From contig NZ_AUCA01000003.1 in the NCBI RefSeq assembly GCF_000429525.1, positions 51,393-115,392 on the forward strand: a stretch of DNA of 64,000 bases, read 5' to 3'. The notes beneath the pieces were generated by a model. The model did no database searches. It saw only the letters and a list, made by a program, of their open reading frames with translations, and was not told the origin of the DNA. Source of the stretch: Alicyclobacillus contaminans DSM 17975. Lineage in GTDB: Bacteria; Bacillota; Bacilli; Alicyclobacillales; Alicyclobacillaceae. Shown one piece after another: positions 48,654 through 57,130 of this stretch (positions are counted from its first letter, which is position 1; the number at the start of each line of letters is the position of its first letter). A program made the position numbers and the translations under genes.

Positions 48654-48690
48654 CCTCATCCCCCCATTGTCCACTCCAAAGTGAATGGCG

Positions 48691-49830
48691 TCAGCTGCCA
48701 ATCTTGTTGATCTGCGCTTCGCTCTTCGGCTCTACGCTCGACGGCAGCGGCAGGAAGTGAACCGGATCCATATATTGCGAACTGTTGCCGCCGTTCGGCT
48801 GGATGGCCCACTGCAGGAAATCCTTCAGCGCCTGGGCGACGTCGCCGGACTGGTGCGAGTTCACCACTGCATACTCAAAGTTCACGATGGGATACGAGTT
48901 GTCTCCCGGTGCGTACACCAACGAAATCCGTTCATCGTCCGGCACCTGATTCACCATCGCGTTGGCGGCCGCCGCAATCGAGTCCTTCGTCGGCAGCACG
49001 TCCTTGCCGGCCTTGTTCTGCAGCGCCGCATAGCCGAGCCCCTGTGCCGTGGCCTTATCGAGCCAGCTGATGCCGACATAGCCGATGCTGTACTTGGTGT
49101 TCGCCAACTGCGTCACCACACCGTCGTTGCCCTTGGCCCCGATGGAACGGTTACCCAGCGACGGCCAGGAAATCGTCGTGTTGTACTTGTACTTCGTGTT
49201 CCATTCCGAGTTCGTGTCCGAGAGATACTGGCTGAACAGGAACGTGTCTCCGCTGCTGTCAGAACGGTGAATGGTCGTAATCGGTTGATTCGGCAAAGAT
49301 ACGCCCGGGTTCAGTTTGGCGATGGCCGGATCGTTCCACTGTTTGATCTCGCCCATGTAAATCTTGGCGATGACGTCACCGCTCAGATTGAGATGTTTGT
49401 CCGCCGACAGCCCGGGAATGTTATACATAATCTGCTGCGCGGAAATCGCCAACGGAATGTTCAGCATGGAGGGATTCTGCTGCACCAGCGCGTCAGACAT
49501 GTAGGCGTCCGAAGCCCCAATCTGCACGTTGCCAGCCACAGCATCCGAAATCCCTTTACCGCTTCCAGTGGATGCCGCGTTGATGGTCACATTCGGATGC
49601 ACCGACTTGTAGGCCGGAATCCACTGGCTGTTGAACAGCGGGTACAGCAAGGAACTTCCCGTTTCATTCAGCGTTACCGGAGCGGAACTCGCGGAGCTGG
49701 TCGAGTTGTCCGTCGAGTTTGCTGCGTTGCTCGTATCGGAATTGCCGGCTCCACTGCCACATCCTGCGAGAGTCACCAGCACAGCCGCCGATGCGGTGAG
49801 CCCAGCCCATTGCTTCCGATTCCATTTCAT
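48691..49830 (-). CDS. pstS: phosphate-binding lipoprotein PstS
   Basis: Extracytoplasmic phosphate receptor (379 residues) with a signal peptide and lipobox LAGC, so it is anchored as a lipoprotein. The anion-binding elements are visible: NETGSSLLYPLF, STGSGKGISDAVAG and HRSDSSGDTFLF (the SGT-like phosphate loop). The ATG at 49830 follows GGGAGG. The gene is preceded by a four-repeat PhoP box (49895-49933), indicating phosphate-starvation induction, and leads the pstS-pstC-pstA operon. Confidence 0.96.
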   Translation of the reverse strand: MKWNRKQWAGLTASAAVLVTLAGCGSGAGNSDTSNAANSTDNSTSSASSAPVTLNETGSSLLYPLFNSQWIPAYKSVHPNVTINAASTGSGKGISDAVAGNVQIGASDAYMSDALVQQNPSMLNIPLAISAQQIMYNIPGLSADKHLNLSGDVIAKIYMGEIKQWNDPAIAKLNPGVSLPNQPITTIHRSDSSGDTFLFSQYLSDTNSEWNTKYKYNTTISWPSLGNRSIGAKGNDGVVTQLANTKYSIGYVGISWLDKATAQGLGYAALQNKAGKDVLPTKDSIAAAANAMVNQVPDDERISLVYAPGDNSYPIVNFEYAVVNSHQSGDVAQALKDFLQWAIQPNGGNSSQYMDPVHFLPLPSSVEPKSEAQINKIGS

Positions 49831-49894
49831 TCTGAAGTTCCTCCCTTTTCTTTTTGGACACTTGTTATTGCACGGTGACAGCGTAACAACGGGC

Positions 49895-49933
49895 TGTGAA
49901 TCGAGTGTTGAGCCTCTGTTAAAGGTTTGTAAA
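49895..49933 (-). promoter_or_regulatory. PhoP box of pstSCA
   Basis: Four direct repeats on the minus strand in exact 11-base phase: TTTACA, TTAACA, TCAACA, TTCACA (separated by five bases each), matching the PhoP consensus TT(A/T/C)ACA. Confidence 0.88.
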
Positions 49934-49999
49934 TTCCGGCCTGTCGGCGATACCCCTGTAAAAACATAGATGCGACAGGCGAACCCGCCTTGTCGCATC

Positions 50000-50752
50000 T
50001 CATCTGACCACCTGCTGCGGCGGCCCGACGAATTTATACCCGATGCCGCGCACCGTACGTATGTACGTCGGCTTCTTCACGGATGGTTCAATTTTGTCGC
50101 GCAGGTGAGATACGTGCACGTCCACCACCCGCGTATCGCCGCTGACGGTGTATCCCCAAACCTGATCCAACAGCATATCCCGCGTCAACACTACGCCTGG
50201 ATGTTCCATGAAATACCGAAGCAGCGAAAATTCGGTGGGGGTCAGTTCAACAAATCGACCGCCAACACGCAGTTCGTGTCCCTGCACATCCAGTTCCACG
50301 TGGCCCGCTCTCAGGATGTTGCCGTCGTCCGACGACCATGTCGGCTGCTGCATGGGACCGTTGGGCACCCGTCGCAGCAACGCCTTCGCTCGCGCCACCA
50401 GTTCCCGCGGGCTGAACGGCTTGGTCACATAGTCGTCCGCGCCCAGCTCCAGCCCCAACACGCGGTCGATCTCGTCGTCCCTGGCGGTCAACAGCAGAAT
50501 CGGCACCGTAATCCCCTGATGACGAAGCCTTCTGCAAATTTCGAACCCATCCAGGTTCGGCAGCATCACGTCGAGCACGACGAGGGCGACGGACGTTGGA
50601 TTTTCCACAATCCGCTGATAAGCCTGCAAGCCATCCTGCAGGCATTCGGTCGCAAAGCCGGATTTCTGAAAGGAAAACTCCAACAGACGCACAATCGCCT
50701 CTTCATCGTCCACTAATAGGGCGGTGGGGGCGCCCGGCCACAAGGTGTTCAA
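50000..50752 (-). CDS. phoP: PhoP/PhoB-type response regulator
   Basis: An OmpR-family regulator of 250 residues. The receiver domain has acidic pocket residues (VDDEE), phospho-acceptor Asp in VVLDVMLPNLDGF, and LLTARDD and YVTKPFSP. The C-terminal winged helix includes LTPTEFSLLRYFMEHPG and RTVRGIGYKF. Its start TTG 50752 overlaps the phoU stop (TTGA). Location between phoU and a Pho-boxed pst operon identifies it as the phosphate regulator. No cognate kinase (phoR) lies next to it in the window. Confidence 0.9.
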   Translation of the reverse strand: MNTLWPGAPTALLVDDEEAIVRLLEFSFQKSGFATECLQDGLQAYQRIVENPTSVALVVLDVMLPNLDGFEICRRLRHQGITVPILLLTARDDEIDRVLGLELGADDYVTKPFSPRELVARAKALLRRVPNGPMQQPTWSSDDGNILRAGHVELDVQGHELRVGGRFVELTPTEFSLLRYFMEHPGVVLTRDMLLDQVWGYTVSGDTRVVDVHVSHLRDKIEPSVKKPTYIRTVRGIGYKFVGPPQQVVR

Positions 50753-51405
50753 TTGAGATCCGAGCGCTCCCCGGTGGCGATGTAGATCACACCCTCGCCG
50801 ATGTTGGTTGCGTGATCGCCAATACGCTCGAGATAGCGCCCCACAAACGCCAGCGTAATGGCCTCCGCCATCGCGTCGGGTTGACCGGAGGTTGCGGTGA
50901 ACAGCGATTCCACCATCCTCCGATACGCTTTGTCCACGACATCGTCGGCCGTGGCCAACTCACGCGCCAACGCGGGGTTATAGTCAACGTACGCGCGCAA
51001 GGCGTTCGCAATCATGTTGCGCAGCGCATCGGCGATGAAACGAATGTCGGCCATGATGTCAGCGGGCGGTGCCTGCTGCAGTCGTTTTGCCGATTTCGCC
51101 ACGTCCACGGCCAGGTCGGCCATGCGTTCCAGATCCGTCGCCACGCGCAGGCCTGTGACCACCTTTCGCAGATCCGTGGCGACCGGCTGCTGGGTGACCA
51201 ACACGTGAATGCACAGATCCTCAATCTCGTGCTCCATCCGGTTGATGTCTGGATCGGACTGAATCAACGCATCCGCCTTGGCGACATCGCGCACCGCCAA
51301 CACATCCACCGCGATACGCAACATCTCCTGCACGTCTTCCCCCATTTGAAGCAACTTCGATTGCAATTGCTGCAAGGCGTGATTCAGGGCATGTCTTTGC
51401 TGCAT
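50749..51405 (-). CDS. phoU: phosphate signalling regulator PhoU
   Basis: A 218-residue all-helical protein of two PhoU repeats, containing metal-binding-type motifs such as LRVATDLERMADLAVDVAK and VGRYLERIGDHATNIGE. PhoU links Pst transporter state to the PhoR-PhoP system and modulates phosphate uptake. The ATG at 51405 is four bases after a G-run. It lies 28 bases downstream of pstB and overlaps phoP by four bases. Confidence 0.95.
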   Translation of the reverse strand: MQQRHALNHALQQLQSKLLQMGEDVQEMLRIAVDVLAVRDVAKADALIQSDPDINRMEHEIEDLCIHVLVTQQPVATDLRKVVTGLRVATDLERMADLAVDVAKSAKRLQQAPPADIMADIRFIADALRNMIANALRAYVDYNPALARELATADDVVDKAYRRMVESLFTATSGQPDAMAEAITLAFVGRYLERIGDHATNIGEGVIYIATGERSDLN

Positions 51406-51433
51406 CGTACCCCCCCTGTCTAATCCGGTCGGC

Positions 51434-52186
51434 TCATCCAAACCGCCCGGTGATGTAGTCCTCTGTCCGGTTGTCCTGTGGGCGGGTGAACAGCGATGTG
51501 GTGTCCCCGAACTCAATCAGTTCCCCGTTCAGGAAAAAGGCCGTCTTATCCGCCACGCGGGCTGCCTGCTGCATATTGTGGGTGACAATCACAATGGTGT
51601 AGTTCTCCTTGAGCGACAGCACCAATTCTTCAATGCGTGCGGTGGAAATCGGGTCCAGCGCTGAGGCCGGTTCGTCCATGAGCAGCACGTTGGGCTGTAC
51701 CGCCAACGCCCGGGCGATGCACAGGCGCTGCTGCTGACCACCGGACAGCGCCACCGCCGGTCGATGCAGGCGATCTTTCACTTCGTCCCAGAGTGCGGCC
51801 ATCCGCAGACTTTGTTCCACCCGCTCAAACTGTGCGGATTTGTCTCGCATGCCGCCGAGCTTCAGACCGATGGCGACGTTGTCGTAAATGGACAGCGTGG
51901 GAAAAGGATTCGGTTTCTGAAACACCATGCCGATGACGCGCCGCACGTCGACCGCGTCCATCTCGTACACATCCGCGTCGCCCAACTGCACCTTGCCTTC
52001 CACCCGCCCTTGCGGCGTGGTTTCATGCAAGCGGTTGAGACAACGAATGAAGGTGGATTTCCCGCAACCCGATGGACCAATGATGGCGGTCACCCGGTTT
52101 TCCGGAATTTCCATGGAAATCCCACGCAACGTTTGATGATTGCCATACCAAGCTTTCAAATCTCGTACATGCAACGACTGACCCAT
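51434..52186 (-). CDS. pstB: phosphate import ATP-binding protein PstB
   Basis: ATPase of the Pst importer, 250 residues. It has Walker [10 protein letters not shown], the PstB-specific FQKPNPFP Q-loop, signature LSGGQQQR, Walker [13 protein letters not shown] and the switch His in VTHNMQQA. It is the first gene of pstB-phoU-phoP, driven by a promoter with a four-repeat PhoP box (52295-52333). Separation of pstB from pstSCA is unusual compared with the usual pstSCAB order. Confidence 0.96.
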   Translation of the reverse strand: MGQSLHVRDLKAWYGNHQTLRGISMEIPENRVTAIIGPSGCGKSTFIRCLNRLHETTPQGRVEGKVQLGDADVYEMDAVDVRRVIGMVFQKPNPFPTLSIYDNVAIGLKLGGMRDKSAQFERVEQSLRMAALWDEVKDRLHRPAVALSGGQQQRLCIARALAVQPNVLLMDEPASALDPISTARIEELVLSLKENYTIVIVTHNMQQAARVADKTAFFLNGELIEFGDTTSLFTRPQDNRTEDYITGRFG

Positions 52187-52294
52187 CTCGGCACCTCGTC
52201 TATCTGGTTTCCAAACCTCTTCGTTTCTGCGAGAGCGAACCGAGACTCCACACGGCCGCCCACGGCTGTTACGTTCCTCATCCTAACCCGCAGT

Positions 52295-52333
52295 TGTTAA
52301 GCCGATGTGAGCCGATTGTAAAGTCCGTGTAAA
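52295..52333 (-). promoter_or_regulatory. PhoP box of pstB-phoU-phoP
   Basis: Four direct repeats in exact 11-base phase on the minus strand: TTTACA, TTTACA, CTCACA, TTAACA. It lies about 110 bases upstream of pstB and just downstream of the glycosyltransferase stop. Confidence 0.88.
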
Positions 52334-52353
52334 GGCGGGGCAGTCATTGCTCA

Positions 52354-53730
52354 TCATTCCAGCGGCAGCACGGCAGAATGCCAACCACAGGCCGACGCTG
52401 TGGTGTTGAGGCACTCCGCAAAACAGCGCGTCTGTTCCACGCGGCTGTACTTCTGCTGCTCCTCGCGGTTGGGCGCGTACTGGACGCCCCCCGCTCGGTG
52501 CGCGTGCACCAGACTCACCAACAAATCAGCCATGGCGTTCACCTGCTGCGGAGGCAGAACCCAGCCGGCCCGCGTCTGGCGGACCAGATTGGCGGCTTCC
52601 CCTTCCTCCACCAGCGCCAGCATGGGACGATTCGCAAACAGGTATTCGTACAGTTTTCCCGGAACGTAATCCGAGCTACGGGGTCCCGTATCACCGATGA
52701 GCAGAAGCACGTCGGCGGTCTGCATCCGCTTGAGCGTCTCAGTGCGCGGGAGATAGCCGTGGACATGCACCAGGCCCTGCAGCTGCAACTGCTCCACCAA
52801 CTCCGCGTTTGCCCGCTTGCCCGGGTAATCGAAGATACCGGCGAACTCCACCCGAATGTCCGCTTTCGACAGACGGCCGTCCGCAATCGCCTGCGCGAGC
52901 GCCCGCAGAAACGGTTCGGGTGAACGGCGCTCGTACAGGATGCCCGCGTAAAAAATCGTGAGCGGCCGCTGGCCGGGCGCTGCGTCATCCGCCGAGCGCT
53001 GAACCGCCGGAAAGTCCATCGGATCCGCGCCATTGCGAATCACTTGCCACTTCTCCCGCGTGTGCGGGTACGTCTCCACAAACTGATCTCGAAACGCTTC
53101 GGTGACCGTCATCAACACGTCCGCCCGCTGCATCACCTTGCGTTCCATCCAGCGATGGACCGCGTCCGTCAGGCCGCGATGGTGATAATGGAGGTTGCCC
53201 ACCCACGGATCCCGGAAGTCCGCAATCCACGTGACGCCGGTCCATTGCTTCAACAGCAGTCCCACCAGGTGCGTGCTGTTTGGGCCGGACGTCGTGTAGA
53301 CACAGTCTATCCCCGCGTACTGCACCAGGGACCGGGCATGGCGCGCGGCGGATATCGCCCACCACACGTACTCATCCGGGATGAGCAGGGCGGACTTCAA
53401 CGCCTTCAGACCTCCGCGCAGCCACGCACGCGGCCCGTGCCTTGGCGGCATTCCAGCAGCGGCGTTCGCGGAGGGCGCATCGCCGTTCCACTGCACCGAC
53501 GCCCGCTGCAGACGCGACAGAGGGTTTGCAATCCGCTCGATTCTCGTACCTGCGGGCACGGCCTGGAGCAAACTTTCGTCCATCGTTGCAGAATATGCGT
53601 CCTTCGTCGTGAGAACCATCGGTTCCCATCCAAAGCGCGGCAGGTGCTGCACAAATTTCAACGGCCGCTGTACCGCAATTCCGCCCATCGGCGGAAATGC
53701 GTAAGTCACCATCAGAATGCGCCGGGTCAT
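52354..53730 (-). CDS. GT4-type glycosyltransferase
   Basis: A 458-residue cytoplasmic GT-B glycosyltransferase. It has an N-terminal MVTYAFPPMGGIAVQRPLKF segment, DFRDPWVGNL, and a C-terminal nucleotide-sugar pocket (FYAGILYERRSPEPFLRAL, then SSDYVPGKLYEYLFANRPMLAL with the conserved Glu). Its ATG overlaps the UDP-sugar dehydrogenase stop (ATGA), so the dehydrogenase likely supplies its donor. Shared transcription from a Pho-boxed promoter suggests phosphate-free wall polymer synthesis, as for teichuronic acid. Confidence 0.87.
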   Translation of the reverse strand: MTRRILMVTYAFPPMGGIAVQRPLKFVQHLPRFGWEPMVLTTKDAYSATMDESLLQAVPAGTRIERIANPLSRLQRASVQWNGDAPSANAAAGMPPRHGPRAWLRGGLKALKSALLIPDEYVWWAISAARHARSLVQYAGIDCVYTTSGPNSTHLVGLLLKQWTGVTWIADFRDPWVGNLHYHHRGLTDAVHRWMERKVMQRADVLMTVTEAFRDQFVETYPHTREKWQVIRNGADPMDFPAVQRSADDAAPGQRPLTIFYAGILYERRSPEPFLRALAQAIADGRLSKADIRVEFAGIFDYPGKRANAELVEQLQLQGLVHVHGYLPRTETLKRMQTADVLLLIGDTGPRSSDYVPGKLYEYLFANRPMLALVEEGEAANLVRQTRAGWVLPPQQVNAMADLLVSLVHAHRAGGVQYAPNREEQQKYSRVEQTRCFAECLNTTASACGWHSAVLPLE

Positions 53731-55049
53731 TGCATCGCCACCTCCAGCAGTCGGCCGAGGGCGGTGCCATGCTGGTCACAGCGGAGCAAGTGGGGAGTGA
53801 GGAGTTGTCGCGGATCGTACAGGACCTGGCAGGTGTTGGGCAATTCGAGACCTTCGCTCAACCCGTGGTCCAAAAGTGCATCCTGCCAGCAGGCCATGAC
53901 CAGCGCGTGACAGTCCTGGATGCATTCAACGAGGGTGCGGGTCTGGAACGGAAATTGCAGGGGGACGACCGGATCGAACGCGCGAACCACGGCCCCTCGC
54001 CGCTGCAGTTCCGCGATGAGGGCGAGGGATGGGCTCTCGCGCAAATCGTTGCTGTTGTCTTTCATGCCGAGTCCAAACACGGCGATGGTGGACTGTTCCG
54101 CGGGAACACCGGCGGCAGCCAGTTGTTTGACAATGCCGTCGGCTACCCGCGCCGGATTGGTTGCGTTGATGCGGCGCGCCAGCCGCAGCAGCGGCAGCTC
54201 CGGTTCTCCCTCCGGCAGTGAATGGCGCAGGTAGTGCAGCGCGTTGGGAATGCAGAATCCGCCCACGCCGATGCCGGGCGTCAACAATTTCACCCGGGGA
54301 TGAGTATTGGCCAGCCGAATCAGTTCGTGCACGTCGATGCCGTGCCACGCCGAAAACTGGGCCAGTTCCTGGACCATGGCAATCTGCACGTCCCGCTGGA
54401 CGTTCTCCACGACTTTGACCGCCTCGGCGGTGCGGAGATTGGTCCAGTGCACGCTGCCGTTCGTCAGGTCGGACAGGAGCGCGGCGGCCCGCTCTGTGCA
54501 CGTGCGCGTATAACCGCCCACCACCACGTCCAACGACTGAAACTCGTACATCGCGCGGCCTTCCGCCACCCGTTCGGCGGCGTATGCCACGGCGAACTCT
54601 TCACCGGGACGCAGGCGGCTCTCCTCGGCGAGGCGGGGAATGCAGAGACGCTCCATCGTTCCAGGCGGCAGTGTGCTTCTGATGAGCACGAGGTCGCCCG
54701 GTTTCAAGACGCGGCCGACATCCGCCATGGCCCGCTCGAGCGGGGCGGTGGCGACCTGTTCGTCCGTCACCGGCAGGCCCACCGTCACCACATACGCCGC
54801 CGTATCGACGGAGGCGTCGGCCAGGCGAGTGGTCGGCTTCAGTCTGCCGCTGCGGATGTGATCATTTAGAATTGCTTGCAACGTACGACCTTCGTACGGT
54901 TCAACAATGTCCGTTTGTCCTCGCTTCAATTGCTCGATTTTGTCTGCGTCCACATCGATACCGTAGACGGAATACCCTTTTTCGCAGAACGACAGCGCGA
55001 GCGGCAGCCCGATGTGTCCCAAGCCAACGACGGTCAACGTTTTGTTCAT
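53727..55049 (-). CDS. nucleotide-sugar dehydrogenase (UDP-glucose/UDP-ManNAc type)
   Basis: NAD-dependent four-electron dehydrogenase making a UDP-uronic acid. The 440-residue product has an N-terminal Rossmann fold (VVGLGHIGLPLALSF), the Thr-loop region IRSTLPPGT, and a catalytic Cys in GIGVGGFCIPNA. AAERVAEGRA (an equivalent of the PERV segment) and KVVENVQRDVQIAM are closer to the WecC/UDP-ManNAc branch than to UDP-glucose dehydrogenase. The residue before the Cys is Phe where most members have His. The ATG at 55049 follows GGAGG. The Pho box upstream places it in the phosphate regulon; exact substrate is unknown. Confidence 0.88.
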   Translation of the reverse strand: MNKTLTVVGLGHIGLPLALSFCEKGYSVYGIDVDADKIEQLKRGQTDIVEPYEGRTLQAILNDHIRSGRLKPTTRLADASVDTAAYVVTVGLPVTDEQVATAPLERAMADVGRVLKPGDLVLIRSTLPPGTMERLCIPRLAEESRLRPGEEFAVAYAAERVAEGRAMYEFQSLDVVVGGYTRTCTERAAALLSDLTNGSVHWTNLRTAEAVKVVENVQRDVQIAMVQELAQFSAWHGIDVHELIRLANTHPRVKLLTPGIGVGGFCIPNALHYLRHSLPEGEPELPLLRLARRINATNPARVADGIVKQLAAAGVPAEQSTIAVFGLGMKDNSNDLRESPSLALIAELQRRGAVVRAFDPVVPLQFPFQTRTLVECIQDCHALVMACWQDALLDHGLSEGLELPNTCQVLYDPRQLLTPHLLRCDQHGTALGRLLEVAMQ

Positions 55050-55103
55050 GATTTTGCGCCTCCGTTCCTCCTGCCCGTATGGGCTCAACCACTTGTGCAG
55101 TCA

Positions 55104-55109
55104 ATTGTA
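55104..55109 (-). promoter_or_regulatory. -10 element of the dehydrogenase/glycosyltransferase operon
   Basis: TACAAT, about 55 bases upstream of the ATG and 30 bases downstream of the PhoP box. Confidence 0.5.
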
Positions 55110-55139
55110 GCGAGCGGTTGTGAAGGAACTGGGTAAAAT

Positions 55140-55178
55140 CGTAAACCCTTTGTGAAGACCGTGTGCGGATCGTGTGAA
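55140..55178 (-). promoter_or_regulatory. PhoP box of the UDP-sugar dehydrogenase operon
   Basis: Four repeats in exact 11-base phase on the minus strand: TTCACA, CGCACA, TTCACA, TTTACG. Two are perfect and two have one or two changes. They lie between the Rieske gene stop and the dehydrogenase start. Confidence 0.75.
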
Positions 55179-55188
55179 AGAATGGGAT

Positions 55189-56196
55189 TCACAGGCACGA
55201 CTCGGACTCTGCGGCCAGCGCGTCGTACAGCCAGCGCCGCACGTGCAGCGCCGGTACGTCGGATGGCACGTGCGCTTCCCGTCGCATGTCGGCTGGCGCC
55301 ATCCGCGGCCGCACCGACTCGATAATGCGTTGGTCCTCGCCCATCACCTTCAACGTGTGCGAGAGATGGTGATCATCGAGAAACTCCGCGTCCTGCGCGA
55401 AATTGCGCAGCGTTTTTCCGAAAATCCGCGTGTGTTCGTCGTCCAAGGGCGTGAACGTCAAATAGGTGCACATGCTCGCATCGCCGGCAACCGGTGCGCG
55501 GATGATCCAGTGATTGGGGTAGGTGAACGCAATTTGCACACGCTCTTCTGAGTTCACATACGGTCGGGGCGGCTCCAGAGGATGCGCGGGAACGAACGGT
55601 GCGGGGTGAATGACGAGGCCGTCATCGTGGACGCGATAATCGACAGTACGAACCACCGGTGAGACATCGTGTCCCGTCGTGTCGGGATGCACGAAGGGCA
55701 GATGTGAAATGTCGAGCACACTTTCCACCACGCGGGTGAAGTGGGCGTTCCATGTTGCGGAGAACGTGCAGCCCTGATAGTCCGGATTGCCCAATTCAGG
55801 AAACAGAGACAAGGGGATATGCGGCGGAGCGGCTGCACCGTCGGCCTCTGGACGCGCGCGCACCCAGATGAGCCCCGCCATCTCTCGCACGGGGAAAACG
55901 GTCAAGCGGGCCGCTTTGGGAATGGCCTGCCCTTCCGTGTTTGCGGGAACGCGCACGCACGCCCCGGTGGCGTCAAACGCCCATCCGTGAAACGGACACA
56001 CGAGCAGGCCGTCCTCCTCCTTCCCCAGCGACAGGTCGCAGCCCCGGTGCGGACAGTATCGGCCAACCGCCCGCCAGCCCCCGTGGTCCATGCGAACCAC
56101 GAGCAGGGACTGTCCCAACAATTGCACGGTGAACCAACCCGTGTCCGCCTCCGACACGGCGGCCACGGCATACCAAGCGTTGCGAATCACAGCCAT
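55189..56196 (-). CDS. Rieske non-heme iron oxygenase, terminal component
   Basis: A 335-residue oxygenase. The N-terminal Rieske domain has CPH (residues about 48-50) and CPFH ligands for the [2Fe-2S] cluster. A C-terminal catalytic domain carries the mononuclear iron motif DISHLPFVHP (two His; the third ligand Asp is expected later). It resembles the vanillate demethylase/PaO-type single-subunit oxygenases. No reductase or ferredoxin gene is nearby, so the electron donor is unknown. The ATG at 56196 follows GGAAGAAGGG. It lies between the B12 transporter operon and the Pho-boxed pair, belonging clearly to neither. Confidence 0.88.
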   Translation of the reverse strand: MAVIRNAWYAVAAVSEADTGWFTVQLLGQSLLVVRMDHGGWRAVGRYCPHRGCDLSLGKEEDGLLVCPFHGWAFDATGACVRVPANTEGQAIPKAARLTVFPVREMAGLIWVRARPEADGAAAPPHIPLSLFPELGNPDYQGCTFSATWNAHFTRVVESVLDISHLPFVHPDTTGHDVSPVVRTVDYRVHDDGLVIHPAPFVPAHPLEPPRPYVNSEERVQIAFTYPNHWIIRAPVAGDASMCTYLTFTPLDDEHTRIFGKTLRNFAQDAEFLDDHHLSHTLKVMGEDQRIIESVRPRMAPADMRREAHVPSDVPALHVRRWLYDALAAESESCL

Positions 56197-56326
56197 CCCT
56201 TCTTCCGAACCGGTTTCCAGTGATGGCACAGCGTATGCAGCGACGAGGCCGTTGCACACACCCCCGCCTGTACTTCTGCACATGAAAGAGCGGCCCATCG
56301 CCGCCGATGCCGCCTGTCCGCGCTGC

Positions 56327-57130
56327 TCACGAGCTTCCGCGTGTCCCCGCCCCGCCGAGGGTGTCGGAGAGGCTGATGCGGAGTGCGCCGGTGTGCGGAT
56401 CGAGAAATGTACAGGCGTTCACAGCGAACACGTCCCGAAGGCCGGACGGACGGATGACCAGCTCGGGACTGCCCATGGCGCGCACGCGCCCTTGGTGCAA
56501 CAGGACGAGGTCGGTACAGTACCGCGCCGCCAACTCCAGGTGGTGCAGCACGGCCATCACGAGATGACCTTCTGAAGCCAGCTGACGCAGTCGCTGCAGA
56601 ATATCCAATTGATGATGTAAATCCAGACTGGATATCGGTTCGTCCAGCAACAACACGGGGCTCGCTTGGGCGAAACACCGGGCAATCCCTACGCGCTGGC
56701 GCTCGCCGCCGGATAACCGCGCCAGGGGAATGTCGGCGAGTTCGGTCAGCCCGAAGGTGGAGATGGCTTCCATCACGCGCTGGTGGGCAGCGGACGGCAG
56801 CCGCCCAGACAGGGTGCGTTGCGCAAACGGTCCCATCTCCACATACTCGCGGACGGTGAACAGCGCGGCCGCCGGCAGGGATTGCGGCAAGTGCGCAATC
56901 CAGCGGGCGCGGGTGCGGGCCGACGTAGCAGTGACAGACCGGCCATTGTACACCACGCGCCCGGAAGTGGGCCGGACAAGTCCCGCCAAGGCGCGAAGCA
57001 GGGTGGACTTCCCGGCGCCGTTCGGGCCGATGACGCCCACGAACTGTCCTCCCCGCCAGCATCCGGACACATCCCGCAACACCGTATGGACCGAGAGTCG
57101 TTCTGCCGTGAGCACGCATGGTTCACACAT
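56327..57130 (-). CDS. btuD: vitamin B12 ABC transporter ATP-binding protein
   Basis: ATPase (267 residues) of a FecCDE/BtuCD-type importer: Walker A GPNGAGKST, signature LSGGERQR, Walker B VLLLDEPISSLD. The ATG at 57130 is six bases after GGGGGG and overlaps the permease by eight bases. It is the last gene of the cobalamin-riboswitch-controlled operon. The substrate is deduced from the riboswitch. Confidence 0.9.
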   Translation of the reverse strand: MCEPCVLTAERLSVHTVLRDVSGCWRGGQFVGVIGPNGAGKSTLLRALAGLVRPTSGRVVYNGRSVTATSARTRARWIAHLPQSLPAAALFTVREYVEMGPFAQRTLSGRLPSAAHQRVMEAISTFGLTELADIPLARLSGGERQRVGIARCFAQASPVLLLDEPISSLDLHHQLDILQRLRQLASEGHLVMAVLHHLELAARYCTDLVLLHQGRVRAMGSPELVIRPSGLRDVFAVNACTFLDPHTGALRISLSDTLGGAGTRGSS

